Positions 46,481 through 54,270 of a DNA stretch of 64,000 bases are shown here, piece after piece (within the stretch, counting starts at the first letter, position 1; the number at the start of each line of letters is the position of its first letter). Source of the DNA: CAWALV01 sp963782965. Its GTDB lineage: Bacteria; Actinomycetota; Actinomycetes; Acidothermales; Acidothermaceae. The translations under genes were made by a program, and so were the position numbers. The DNA is taken from assembly GCA_963782965.1 (NCBI GenBank), contig CAWALV010000006.1:2046001-2110000 (forward strand), in the 5' to 3' direction. Below the pieces are notes generated by a model. That model saw only the letters and a program-made list of their open reading frames with translations, was not told the DNA's origin and ran no database searches.

Positions 46481-48081
46481 GGCGCACTCACCAGTTCCGC
46501 CACCATCAGAGGCAGTTCGAGCTCGAACCGCGTTCCGCGCTCGGTCTGGGCGAGCCGCAACTCACCACCTTGTTCGCGTGCGAGGCGCACGCAAATCGCG
46601 AGCCCAAGCCCGTGCAGGTCGGAGACCGCGTCGGCCGGTGTAGACGGCACGGCCACCGTGCAGTCGGTGTCGGCAAACGACGAGCCGTCGTCGCCGTCGA
46701 GCAAGCTCATCACCCGCCGCCGGACCACAGCCGGCAGGCCAGGCCCGTCGTCGGCCACCGACAGCGTGACCCGATCTGGAGCGACCTCGCTCAGCACGGT
46801 GATGGTGGCTCCCGGTGCATGCCGGCGCGCGTTCGTCAGCAGATTCTGTAGCAGCGCCGCAGTGGAGCCGGCGTCGCCGACCGCCTCGGCGTCGACGAGA
46901 CGAGTTGCCACGACGGCGCCGCGCGCGCGTTCGGCGGCAATGACCGGAGTGAGAGCCTCACGCACCGAGAATCGCTGGGGCGGGCGTGGGCCGACGCTGA
47001 TCGCATTCTGCAATCTGCTGATTTCGGCTATGAGCGCGGATTCGAGGTATTGCCGCTCGGCAGGCTCAAGGAAGTCGCGATACCGGGTGAGCGTGGCAGT
47101 GGCGCTCTGAATCCCGGCGATCAGCGACCGCAGATCGTGCCGACGCTCCTCGCGCAGCCGCCCCTGTTCCGACAGCGAGTGCGCAACGGCGTCTCGCGAG
47201 ACTTTCAACGTGCGCTGCCGTTGATGGTCGATCGCGCGGGCACCGTGGAGTGCACGGACAGCGGCCGCAAGGGCGAGGCACCAGCCGAGCACCGCGACCA
47301 ACCGCCCGCAGCTGAACGCGAACGAGGTCAGCCGGCTGTGCGGGTCGAGCAAGCCGACCGTGCAGTCGGCCGCCGCCAAGCCGAGTAACAGCATGACGAG
47401 CGTCATCGATTGGCGACTAGCGGGATCGAAGCGAGGGCTACGCCGGCAGAGGCCGGCGAGCGCGACCCACGCGACAACGACCGCCAGCCCGACGACCGCG
47501 ACCGCTATACGCGACGCGTGCACCTGCTCATGCACGAGAAGCGATGCGGCCGTCAACGCAGCAGCGACGCTCGCGGCGAGCGCTGCCAAAATCCGCAATG
47601 GCCGGAAAGCTGTGTCGATCTCGGCCGAGTGCGCGGCAAGCCGAAGGAGAGCCAACCCGGCGACCGGTGGTAGGAGCGCGAGGAAGATGGCCGCCGTGTG
47701 CTCGACGATCGCGCCCGACGGCGTACCGGCGAACTCGGCGATCGCCCAGCTCGGCACGAGCGCAAGGCCGACGTAGGCGGGCCATGCGCGCCCGGAGAGG
47801 AGCCATACGGCGAACCAGACCACGATGGCTGCCAAGCCGATGACGCCGGACGCCGCCGAGATCGGCCATTTCGGCTGCGTGATCGCCGCCGGCATGATCG
47901 CCTCAACCGAGGGCGCAGCTGCAAGGAGGACGGCGCCGGCCACGACTGCCGAGATCAGCATCGTGGGAAGAGGCGAATTGCGCAGTTCGAGAGAGCGCGT
48001 GCCGCGCCGATCGACACCTTGGAATTGGGCCACCGCCACCCCCTCGGCCGACAACTTAGCGGGGTGTCCCGACACAGTCAT
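46477..48081 (-). CDS. Membrane sensor histidine kinase
   Basis: 534 residues. Seven or eight hydrophobic helices (about 37-290) form the sensor half, without a recognisable extracellular domain. The phospho-accepting His is His315 (EERRHDLRSLIAG). The ATPase domain shows the N box (LLTNARRHAPGA), G1 (VADDGPGLP) and G2 (HGLGLAICVRL). A 30-residue insert between G1 and G2 is longer than usual. The ATG at 48081 fits; the open frame extends 14 codons upstream. It diverges from the TasA-like gene with about 210 bp between them. Confidence 0.88.
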   Translation of the reverse strand: MTVSGHPAKLSAEGVAVAQFQGVDRRGTRSLELRNSPLPTMLISAVVAGAVLLAAAPSVEAIMPAAITQPKWPISAASGVIGLAAIVVWFAVWLLSGRAWPAYVGLALVPSWAIAEFAGTPSGAIVEHTAAIFLALLPPVAGLALLRLAAHSAEIDTAFRPLRILAALAASVAAALTAASLLVHEQVHASRIAVAVVGLAVVVAWVALAGLCRRSPRFDPASRQSMTLVMLLLGLAAADCTVGLLDPHSRLTSFAFSCGRLVAVLGWCLALAAAVRALHGARAIDHQRQRTLKVSRDAVAHSLSEQGRLREERRHDLRSLIAGIQSATATLTRYRDFLEPAERQYLESALIAEISRLQNAISVGPRPPQRFSVREALTPVIAAERARGAVVATRLVDAEAVGDAGSTAALLQNLLTNARRHAPGATITVLSEVAPDRVTLSVADDGPGLPAVVRRRVMSLLDGDDGSSFADTDCTVAVPSTPADAVSDLHGLGLAICVRLAREQGGELRLAQTERGTRFELELPLMVAELVSAP

Positions 48082-48146
48082 GGGCTCTTCGGTTCGAGCA
48101 TGGTGGCCGAAAGGCAGAACCACCGATCAGAGGGCCTAGTCGCCGA

Positions 48147-48180
48147 GCGGTCGCGGATTCCCGACAGAGCTACGCACCGC
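48147..48180 (+). promoter_or_regulatory. Leader hairpin upstream of the first TasA-like gene
   Basis: GCGGT and GCG (with one bulged C between) pair with CGC and ACCGC across a 17-nt loop, about 115 nt before the ATG at 48293. A similar GCGGT/ACCGC-based structure lies upstream of the second TasA-like gene (62644-62701). A role is inferred only from this recurrence. Confidence 0.25.
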
Positions 48181-48292
48181 ACGGCAGAACGTCTCCGCAA
48201 TTTTGGTGAGGCCGTCGTGCCCCTTGTTCGCGATCCTGAGGGGCGGACAGCGCCGTCCTGGCGCGAACCTGATTGCACGGAGGGACAGGGAT

Positions 48293-49024
48293 ATGGCACT
48301 AGGAAAGGCATGGCGCCTCGGCGGTTTCGTCGCAGCGCTCGGCGCGTCGGGTGCGCTCATCGCAGCCACAACCGGCGCCACCGGGGCGTACTTCAACGAC
48401 ACGAGGAGCGGCACCTTCGCGGGCACGATCGGCTCGGTGAAGATCAACACGTCGGGCGGCTCCGGAACCGACCACCTGGACTTCAACTTCGCCAATCTCC
48501 TCCCGGGCACCCTGCAGTGGAAGACCGTCTCGTACACCGTCACAGGCTCGGCGCCGGAGGACGTCTACGTGGTCTTCCCGAACGCCGACGCGCTGCACGC
48601 GGTCAACAACATGGGTAGCTTCGGCGAAGTGCACGTGAAGTCCAACGGCTCAGGGATTTTCGGATCGACCAACCTCAACGACGGGCTCGACTACACGCTC
48701 CAGGACGACGGCCACTGCGGAGCTCAGAGCCCGAGTGGTTGCTGGGCGCTACCGAGCGTCTTGAAGCTGGCGTCGAACGTGGCCCCGGGTCACAGCGGCA
48801 CGATGGACTTCGGCTTCGCCTTGGCATCGAAGTGGAACGACGTGGCGACCGAAGGCGCGACCGCATTCTGCTACCCGCTTGTTCAGAATTCTGCCAACCC
48901 AAGCAACCGGGCCGATCAGGTCTGCACGTCAACCAGCCCCCAGTACGGCCTGCCGTACCAGATCGTCGCGACCCAGCCCGGCGTCGCGCCAAACGACCCC
49001 CTCAACTCCAACCCGACGCCCTGA
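48293..49024 (+). CDS. TasA/CalY-like secreted protein with SipW-type signal
   Basis: 243 residues. The N-terminus MALGKAWRLGGFVAALG, an Ala/Gly-rich hydrophobic core and GAYFNDTRSG form the SipW-dependent signal seen in Bacillus TasA and camelysin, with cleavage expected just before or within the TGA|YFND region. The mature part starts with a beta-rich domain (FAGTIGSVKINT) and has two cysteine pairs (GHCGAQSPSGCW). TasA proteins form matrix fibres or inhibit competitors; actinobacterial members are little studied. The start has GGAGG upstream. Its peptidase is encoded 75 bp downstream. Confidence 0.8.
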   Translation: MALGKAWRLGGFVAALGASGALIAATTGATGAYFNDTRSGTFAGTIGSVKINTSGGSGTDHLDFNFANLLPGTLQWKTVSYTVTGSAPEDVYVVFPNADALHAVNNMGSFGEVHVKSNGSGIFGSTNLNDGLDYTLQDDGHCGAQSPSGCWALPSVLKLASNVAPGHSGTMDFGFALASKWNDVATEGATAFCYPLVQNSANPSNRADQVCTSTSPQYGLPYQIVATQPGVAPNDPLNSNPTP

Positions 49025-49098
49025 GCCAATCGCAACTGTCAGGTGGTGCGGCGGTGACGCCGCCGCACCACCCGACACCAGCACGAGGGGACACTTAC

Positions 49099-49659
49099 GT
49101 GCGTGCCCTACGAACTGCCGTGCTCTGCGTGGTTGCCGCCGTCTTTGTCGGAGCACTCGGGCTCGCGGCGATCGGCTGGCATCAGGGCTATCGCTTGTAC
49201 GTGGTCCACACCGGCTCCATGACGCCGGCCCTTCGACCCGGCGATGCGGTACTCGACCGACCAGCACCAGGCGCCGTGCGCCCGGGCGAGATAGTGACCT
49301 TCACTGTGCACTCCGGACCCGACTCTGTCGTGACTCATCGAGTCGACTCGATCGCCGGCGACGCGATCAAGACCAAGGGCGACGCGAACCCCACACCCGA
49401 CCCGTGGACGGTCCGGTTGTCGGAAGTCGTGGGGAGCAAGGTGATGACCCTGCCACATATCGGATACCTGCTCGTATATCTCCAGCACCCGCAGGGCGTC
49501 GCCTCGTTGATCACCACGTTCTTGGCATTAGCGCTGTTGTGGCAGCTCTTCTTCCCGCCAACGCATACAGAACCCGGCGAGAGCGACGCGCGCCCGCGTT
49601 CGCATCGACCACGACACGCCTTCGACCGCCGCCACAACGAGCCACTGCCGACGCGCTGA
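49099..49659 (+). CDS. sipW: Signal peptidase I, SipW/archaeal type
   Basis: 186 residues from the GTG at 49099 (GAGGGG upstream). A membrane helix (5-27) leads into the serine box HTGSMTPALRPGD with Ser40. The second catalytic position is His80 (VVTHRVDSI) in place of the Lys of bacterial type I enzymes, which marks the ER/archaeal/SipW (S26B) class; GDANPTPD at 94-101 completes the site. A second helix lies near 132-152 with a charged tail. It should cut the TasA-like protein encoded just upstream. Confidence 0.88.
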   Translation: MRALRTAVLCVVAAVFVGALGLAAIGWHQGYRLYVVHTGSMTPALRPGDAVLDRPAPGAVRPGEIVTFTVHSGPDSVVTHRVDSIAGDAIKTKGDANPTPDPWTVRLSEVVGSKVMTLPHIGYLLVYLQHPQGVASLITTFLALALLWQLFFPPTHTEPGESDARPRSHRPRHAFDRRHNEPLPTR

Positions 49660-49738
49660 TCCGGCCGACGCCGGCACTCGCCCGACGCACATCGCACATC
49701 ACGCATCGCGGGCACTCCCTACCGCCGCAGCGCGTCGG

Positions 49739-50245
49739 TCAGGGCGCGAAGTCGCCGGCGTCCAGCCTCAGCGCGCGCAGCGCGCTGACCACACCCTCGC
49801 GCTCCGGCTCGTCGAGACAGCCGAGGCCGAAATCGATGGCCATCAGCTCGCCAGTCGCCACCTCGACGACGGCTCGGCCGCTGTCGGTGATCGCAGCGAG
49901 CGTGCCGCGGCCGTCCTTGGGATTGGGTCGGCGTTCGACGAAACCGGCCTTCTCGAGGCGATCGATGGAGTTGGTCACGCTGGTCGGGTGCACCATGAGT
50001 CGCTCGCCGATACGACCCAGCGGCAGCGCGCCATAGCGGCTGAACCGCAAGAGCACCAACACCTCGTAGCGCGCAAAGGTCAGGCCGTGCGGCTTGAGCA
50101 GCTCGTCATAGCGAGCGAGCAGGATTTGCTGCGCACGCATGATCGATGTGGCGACCCGCATGGCGGACGACGGCCCCCACGTTTCGCGCCACCGCGCCGC
50201 CGCCACCTCGATCGGATCGAAGGGAAGATTCAACGCTTTGGCCAC
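49739..50245 (-). CDS. MarR-family transcriptional regulator
   Basis: 168 residues with the winged-helix core LTFARYEVLVLLRFSRYGAL, LPLGRIGERLMVHPTSVTNSIDRLEKAGFV split over the two recognition helices, and the wing RRPNPKDGRGTLAAIT. Members bind palindromic operators and respond to small ligands. The GTG at 50245 lies 6 nt after a TAGCGT box. It is divergent from the DUF2127 gene across 76 bp, the likely site of regulation for both. Confidence 0.9.
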   Translation of the reverse strand: MAKALNLPFDPIEVAAARWRETWGPSSAMRVATSIMRAQQILLARYDELLKPHGLTFARYEVLVLLRFSRYGALPLGRIGERLMVHPTSVTNSIDRLEKAGFVERRPNPKDGRGTLAAITDSGRAVVEVATGELMAIDFGLGCLDEPEREGVVSALRALRLDAGDFAP

Positions 50246-50251
50246 GACCGG

Positions 50252-50257
50252 ACGCTA
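50252..50257 (-). promoter_or_regulatory. -10 box of the marR gene, leaderless
   Basis: TAGCGT on the minus strand, 6 nt before the GTG at 50245. Confidence 0.45.
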
Positions 50258-50309
50258 CCTCGGCGAGCCGCGGTCGGCGCGCGCGACCCGCCGCCGCCGG
50301 CCGGTCACC

Positions 50310-50315
50310 TAAGCT
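50310..50315 (+). promoter_or_regulatory. -10 box of the DUF2127 gene, leaderless
   Basis: TAAGCT, 6 nt before the ATG at 50322. Confidence 0.45.
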
Positions 50316-50321
50316 CTGCTC

Positions 50322-51104
50322 ATGGACTGGAGCCTGCGTTCCTGCGGACGGAAAGGTCACGCGACCTACCGCCCCGACGAACCTCAACTCCAGGAGCGAC
50401 TTCACGCACAGACGCCGGCAGGCGATGCCTGGCGTTGCCTGCGCTGTGCCGATTTCGTCGTCGGCGAACCCGCGGGCAGCGGTCCTGCCGACGAGGCCCC
50501 GATCGTGCTGCGCGGGCGCGCGTTGCGTGACGCATTCATCTTGCGGCTGCTCGCCGCCGAGCGGTTCATCCGCGCGCTGCTGATGGGCGCCGCCGCTTAT
50601 GCCGTGCTGCGCTACGCGACGAGTGAGAACTCGTTACGCCAACTGTTCGAGAAAGACCTTCCGGCCGCCAAGCCGCTGGCCAACGTGTTCGGCTACGACC
50701 TCGACAAGTCATCAATCGTGCGCGAGATACGCAAGCTCTTGCTCGTCAAGCAGTCGACGCTGCATTTCATCGCGATCGCACTCTCGGTCTACGCCGTGAT
50801 CGAGTTGTGTGAGGCGGTTGGTCTTTGGCTGCTCAAGCGGTGGGGCGAGTACTTCGCCGCCGTCGCAACAGCGATCTTCTTGCCCTACGAGATCTACGAC
50901 ATCGTCGACCGCGCCACGTACTTGCGCATCGGCGCTTTCATCATCAACGTAGCCGCCGTCCTCTACCTGCTGCTCACCAAGCGACTCTTCGGCCTGCGCG
51001 GGGGGCACGCCGCGTATGCAGCAGAGCGCCACGAAGAGTCGCTTCTCGAAGTCGAGAAAGCCGCCGGGGAGGGCGCAGAAGCCGAGACGCCGGCGTCCGC
51101 CTGA
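50322..51104 (+). CDS. DUF2127 membrane protein with N-terminal zinc-ribbon-like motif
   Basis: 260 residues. An N-terminal soluble part has cysteine pairs (LRSCGRKGH, then WRCLRCADF), followed by about four helices of DUF2127 (LRLLAAERFIRALLMGAAAY, FIAIALSVYAVIELCEAVG, FLPYEIYDIVDR). Function unknown; DUF2127 proteins are small integral membrane proteins. It is divergent from marR, so it may be that regulator's target. Confidence 0.75.
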   Translation: MDWSLRSCGRKGHATYRPDEPQLQERLHAQTPAGDAWRCLRCADFVVGEPAGSGPADEAPIVLRGRALRDAFILRLLAAERFIRALLMGAAAYAVLRYATSENSLRQLFEKDLPAAKPLANVFGYDLDKSSIVREIRKLLLVKQSTLHFIAIALSVYAVIELCEAVGLWLLKRWGEYFAAVATAIFLPYEIYDIVDRATYLRIGAFIINVAAVLYLLLTKRLFGLRGGHAAYAAERHEESLLEVEKAAGEGAEAETPASA

Positions 51105-51112
51105 GTTCTGTG

Positions 51113-51126
51113 CGTCGCCGGCGACG
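51113..51126. terminator. 14-bp perfect palindrome between convergent genes
   Basis: CGTCGCCGGCGACG lies in the 27-bp gap between the DUF2127 and MeaB-like stops. It has no loop, so it would need to open at the centre to form a hairpin. Confidence 0.25.
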
Positions 51127-51131
51127 GCGCG

Positions 51132-52097
51132 TCACCAGCGATCGCCGAGAAGCCGGCGGGCCGCCTCGAAGGTGTCGAGTTCGCCCTCCACGACCGCGTC
51201 GGCGAGCTCTTTCAGTTGCGGGTCGTCGATGCGCAGTCCCAGGCTGACCGTCACCCGAGCCAACGCCACCGCTGCGATTTCGTGGGCGGCCCGCCGACGT
51301 CGCCGCTGATCTCCTTCACCGGACGACGCGAGCCACCCGCGATGCTTCTCGATCGCCTCGATCACCTCGTCGATGCCGCCATCGGCTGTCGCCACTGAAC
51401 GCACGACGGGTGGCCGCCATTGCCCGGGTCGCCGCTCCGTCACGGTCGAAATCATGTGCCGCAGTTCGTGCACCGCGTCGTCGGCGCCGTCTCGATCGGC
51501 CTTGTTCACGACGAGCACGTCGGCTACTTCGAGCAGGCCCGCTTTGGCTGCCTGGATTCCGTCGCCCATGCCTGGCGCGACCATGACCACCGTCGTGTCG
51601 GCCGTCGAGGCGATGTCGACCTCGGCCTGACCCACGCCGACCGTTTCGACGAGCACGATGTCGAACGCAACGGCTTCCAACAGTCGGACGGCGTGCGGCG
51701 TGGCGATCGCCAAACCGCCGAGCTGGCCGCGCGAAGCCATCGAACGGATGAACACCCGATCGTCGGTCGCATGGACCTGCATGCGGACCCGGTCGCCGAG
51801 CAGCGCGCCGCCGGTGAACGGCGAACTCGGGTCGACGGCGAGCACGGCCACGCGCGAACCCGCTGCCCGCCAGCATCCGACCATGGCCGAAGCGGTCGTC
51901 GACTTACCAACGCCGGGCGCTCCCGTCAGGCCGATCACATAGGACGGCGAGCGGCCGGCCGGTAGTTCGGCGACTAGCGCAGGTACCGACGGGTCGTCGT
52001 CCTCGATGAGAGAGATGAGGCGTGCCAAGGCGCGGGTGTCACCGTCCAGAGCAGCCTGCACCAGAGCCGGCAGCTCCTGCGAATCTGCTGCCGGCAC
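51132..52097 (-). CDS. meaB: MeaB/ArgK-family GTPase, acyl-CoA mutase chaperone
   Basis: 321 residues. Walker A is GAPGVGKST (59-67), the switch/Walker B region ETVGVGQAEVDIA, and the base-recognition motif VVNKAD. MeaB-type G proteins load and guard adenosylcobalamin on methylmalonyl-CoA or isobutyryl-CoA mutase. A probable client in this window is the mutase large subunit at 42873. It follows the thiolase gene closely on the same strand. Confidence 0.93.
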   Translation of the reverse strand: MPAADSQELPALVQAALDGDTRALARLISLIEDDDPSVPALVAELPAGRSPSYVIGLTGAPGVGKSTTASAMVGCWRAAGSRVAVLAVDPSSPFTGGALLGDRVRMQVHATDDRVFIRSMASRGQLGGLAIATPHAVRLLEAVAFDIVLVETVGVGQAEVDIASTADTTVVMVAPGMGDGIQAAKAGLLEVADVLVVNKADRDGADDAVHELRHMISTVTERRPGQWRPPVVRSVATADGGIDEVIEAIEKHRGWLASSGEGDQRRRRRAAHEIAAVALARVTVSLGLRIDDPQLKELADAVVEGELDTFEAARRLLGDRW

Positions 52098-52100
52098 CGA

Positions 52101-53282
52101 TCAGGCTCCGGCCACACGCAGGACGAGCGCGTCGCCCTGGCCACCGCCGCCGCACAGGCCGGCTGCGCCGATTCCGCCACCGCGCCTGCGCAGCTCGTAG
52201 GCGAGGTGCAGCACCAGCCGGGCTCCCGACATCCCGATCGGGTGGCCGAGTGCGATCGCCCCGCCGTTGACGTTCACCCGTTCGTCGTCGAGGCCGAGTT
52301 CGCGCATCGACTGCAGGACGACGGCAGCGAACGCCTCGTTGATCTCGACCAGGTCGAGGTCGGACGCCGACAGCCCCTCTCGCCGCAAGGCCCGATCGAT
52401 CGCCCGGGCGGGCTGGGAGTGCAGCGAGTTGTCGGGGCCGGCGACAACGCCGTGCGCACCGATCTGTGCGAGCACCGGCCAGCCACGCTGCTCGGCGGTC
52501 CGTTCCGAGGTGACGACGACCGCGCAGGCGCCGTCCGAAATCTGCGACGCGCTACCCGCGGTGATCGTGCCGTCGGGATCGAACGCCGGCTTGAGCTTGG
52601 CCAGCGACTCGACGGTGGTCTCGGGCCTGATCCCTTCGTCGTCGGCGACGACCACCGGCTCGCCGCGCCGCTGCGGCACGGGCACCGGCACGATCTCCTC
52701 GGCGAACAGGCCGCTCTCGCGGGCGCGCGCCGCGCGCTGGTGCGACTGTGCGGCCAGGGCGTCTTGGTCGGCGCGACCGATGTCGAGCTTCGCGTTGTGC
52801 CGCTCGGTCGATTCACCCATCGCCAGGTGGTCGAACGGGTCGGTGAGCCCGTCGTAGGCCGTCGCGTCGAGCAGCTGCGCAGAGCCGTAGCGGACGCCGC
52901 GGCGTGCTCCCGGCAGCAAATGCGGCGCGTTCGTCATGGACTCCATGCCCCCGGCGACGACGACGTCGAACTCGCCGGCCCGGATGAGCTGGTCGGCCAG
53001 CGCGATGGCGTCGAGCCCGGACAGGCAAACCTTGTTGATCGTGAGGGCGGGGACGGTCATCGGGATGCCCGCAGCGACGGCTGCCTGCCGCGCGGGAATC
53101 TGACCGGCCCCGGCCTGCAGGACCTGGCCCATGATCACGTAGTCGACGTCGGTGGGGCCGACGCCGCCGCGCTCGAGCGCGGCGGCTATCGCGTGGCCAC
53201 CGAGTTGCATGGCGCTCAACTCGCCGAGACCGCCCAGCAGCTTGCCGATCGGCGTGCGCGCGCCCGAGACGATAACTGCCAT
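52101..53282 (-). CDS. Acetyl-CoA acetyltransferase (thiolase)
   Basis: 393 residues. Catalytic Cys86 (NKVCLSGLDAI), His in IALGHPIGMSG and Cys in GLCGGGGQGD form the standard thiolase site; biosynthetic versus degradative use is not decided. The ATG at 53282 (MAVIVSGARTPIG) lies 6 nt after a TACGGT box; an in-frame ATG at 53306 gives MALPYGDG in front but would sit upstream of that box. It shares a palindromic promoter with the epimerase gene and is followed by meaB with a 3-bp gap. Confidence 0.93.
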   Translation of the reverse strand: MAVIVSGARTPIGKLLGGLGELSAMQLGGHAIAAALERGGVGPTDVDYVIMGQVLQAGAGQIPARQAAVAAGIPMTVPALTINKVCLSGLDAIALADQLIRAGEFDVVVAGGMESMTNAPHLLPGARRGVRYGSAQLLDATAYDGLTDPFDHLAMGESTERHNAKLDIGRADQDALAAQSHQRAARARESGLFAEEIVPVPVPQRRGEPVVVADDEGIRPETTVESLAKLKPAFDPDGTITAGSASQISDGACAVVVTSERTAEQRGWPVLAQIGAHGVVAGPDNSLHSQPARAIDRALRREGLSASDLDLVEINEAFAAVVLQSMRELGLDDERVNVNGGAIALGHPIGMSGARLVLHLAYELRRRGGGIGAAGLCGGGGQGDALVLRVAGA

Positions 53283-53288
53283 GCCATC

Positions 53289-53298
53289 ACCGTACGGT
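53289..53298. promoter_or_regulatory. Shared palindromic -10 for thiolase and epimerase
   Basis: ACCGTACGGT is self-complementary, so TACGGT occurs on both strands. On the minus strand it ends 6 nt before the thiolase ATG (53282). On the plus strand it ends 6 nt before an ATG at 53305. Polymerase cannot use both at once, which would couple the two genes. Confidence 0.5.
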
Positions 53299-53300
53299 AG

Positions 53301-53322
53301 GGCCATGCTGAGGCCATGCTGA
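53301..53322 (+). repeat. 11-bp tandem duplication at the epimerase start
   Basis: GGCCATGCTGA occurs twice without a gap (53301-53311 and 53312-53322). The first copy carries an ATG at 53305 out of frame with the epimerase ATG at 53316. Confidence 0.85.
53305..53322 (+). other. Five-codon upstream ORF (MLRPC) overlapping the epimerase start
   Basis: ATG at 53305 at the expected 5' end of a leaderless mRNA; it stops at TGA 53320-53322, past the epimerase ATG at 53316. Created by the 11-bp duplication. Whether it is translated is unknown. Confidence 0.4.
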
Positions 53323-53780
53323 GGCGGATCGACCACGTCGGGATCGCGGTGCACGACCTCGACGTGGCCATCGCCCGCTACCGGACGAGCTTCGGCCTCG
53401 AGGTCGTCGCCGTCGAGACGAACACCGAGCAGGGCGTTCGCGAGGCGATGCTCGCGCTCGACGACGTCGTCCCGGCTCTCGGCTCGGCCGGCGCGCTGCC
53501 CGATGCGGCCGGTGCGCCCGGCTCGTACGTCCAGTTGCTCGAGCCGCTCGGCCCCGACACGCCGGTAGGCCGGTTCCTGGCTCGCCGCGGTGAGGGGCTC
53601 CACCATGTCGGCTACGCGGTCGACGACGTGGCATCCGTGCTGGATTCGCTTGCAGGGCACGGTATTGAGCTGGTCGACGAGAGGCCACGGCACGGCTCCT
53701 TGGGGGCCTCGATCGCGTTCGCTCACCCCCGCGATCTGTCCGGAGTGCTGACGGAGCTCGTACAAGCCGCCCGGACCTGA
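53316..53780 (+). CDS. mce: Methylmalonyl-CoA epimerase
   Basis: 154-residue glyoxalase/VOC-fold enzyme that interconverts (S)- and (R)-methylmalonyl-CoA. The four metal ligands are in place: His7 (RIDHVGIAV), Gln73 (SYVQLLEPLG), His97 (LHHVGYAV) and Glu147 (VLTELVQ). The ATG at 53316 has GAGG just 2 nt before it. A first ATG from a tandem duplication sits 11 nt upstream in another frame. Divergent from thiolase-meaB, with which it shares a role in propionate/acyl-CoA metabolism. Confidence 0.94.
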   Translation: MLRRIDHVGIAVHDLDVAIARYRTSFGLEVVAVETNTEQGVREAMLALDDVVPALGSAGALPDAAGAPGSYVQLLEPLGPDTPVGRFLARRGEGLHHVGYAVDDVASVLDSLAGHGIELVDERPRHGSLGASIAFAHPRDLSGVLTELVQAART

Positions 53781-53786
53781 GATCAT
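53781..53786 (+). promoter_or_regulatory. Weak -10 box before a small membrane protein gene
   Basis: GATCAT directly after the epimerase stop, 6 nt before the ATG at 53793. Co-transcription with mce is equally possible. Confidence 0.25.
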
Positions 53787-53792
53787 CGCGGC

Positions 53793-54038
53793 ATGTCACG
53801 CATGATGCTCGCTGCGCAGTCGGCCCACTTCCTCAGCCTGAAACTGCCGGATCCGAAGGCGAAGTACACGGTACCGATCATCGTGATCCTGGCTGTTCTC
53901 GCGGGCATCGCCTTAATGCGCAAGCTCATGGCGATAGCGCTGCTTGCCGTGGTGATCGCGGCGGGATTCCTCGCTTACCAGGCAGGCGCGTTCAATCACT
54001 GGGTCGACAAGGGCAAGCAGGTCATTCAGCAACGCTGA
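53793..54038 (+). CDS. Hypothetical small membrane protein
   Basis: 81 residues with two hydrophobic stretches (PIIVILAVLAGIALM and MAIALLAVVIAAGFLAYQAG, about 28-67) and a short charged tail ending KGKQVIQQR. It starts 13 bp after mce. No family recognised. The compact coding composition and close spacing support a real gene. Confidence 0.55.
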   Translation: MSRMMLAAQSAHFLSLKLPDPKAKYTVPIIVILAVLAGIALMRKLMAIALLAVVIAAGFLAYQAGAFNHWVDKGKQVIQQR

Positions 54039-54084
54039 GGAAGCACGGTCCGGCAAAGCAGCCGTCGGGCCAGGGGCCCACGAT

Positions 54085-54270
54085 TCAGAAGACGAGTGGT
54101 ACGAGCATCTTGGTCGACCCCTTGTACTGCGGATAGGCGTCCGGAAATCGTTTGGTCAAGAAGGTCTCCTCGACCGTCGCGCTGTACCCGAAGTAGATCC
54201 CGGCAAGGGCGACGGCAGACATGACCGTCATCATGGCCCACCGGCCCAACCCCAGATGTGCACTGGTCAA
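54085..54270 (-). CDS. Short ICMT-like protein, C-terminal part of a methyltransferase family
   Basis: 61 residues starting with TTG that overlaps the upstream hydrolase stop as TTGA. One membrane helix (MMTVMSAVALAGIYFGY) is followed by VEETFLTKRFPDAYPQYKG and MLVPLVF, which closely resembles the last 40 residues of isoprenylcysteine carboxyl methyltransferase (ICMT/PEMT) family proteins. The rest of that family, about 100 residues of membrane helices, is missing. Either a degraded remnant kept in the operon or a small protein in its own right. Confidence 0.45.
   Translation of the reverse strand: MTSAHLGLGRWAMMTVMSAVALAGIYFGYSATVEETFLTKRFPDAYPQYKGSTKMLVPLVF

Noticed and set aside
48082..48292. 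ydaO-type c-di-AMP riboswitch before the TasA-like gene
   Set aside because: A short CCCGACAG stretch resembles part of the consensus, but the other conserved blocks and the two-fold architecture are missing.
52101..53786. Thiolase with a 168-residue N-terminal extension
   Set aside because: The extension runs antisense over the epimerase gene, which has all its metal ligands; the thiolase starts at 53282.
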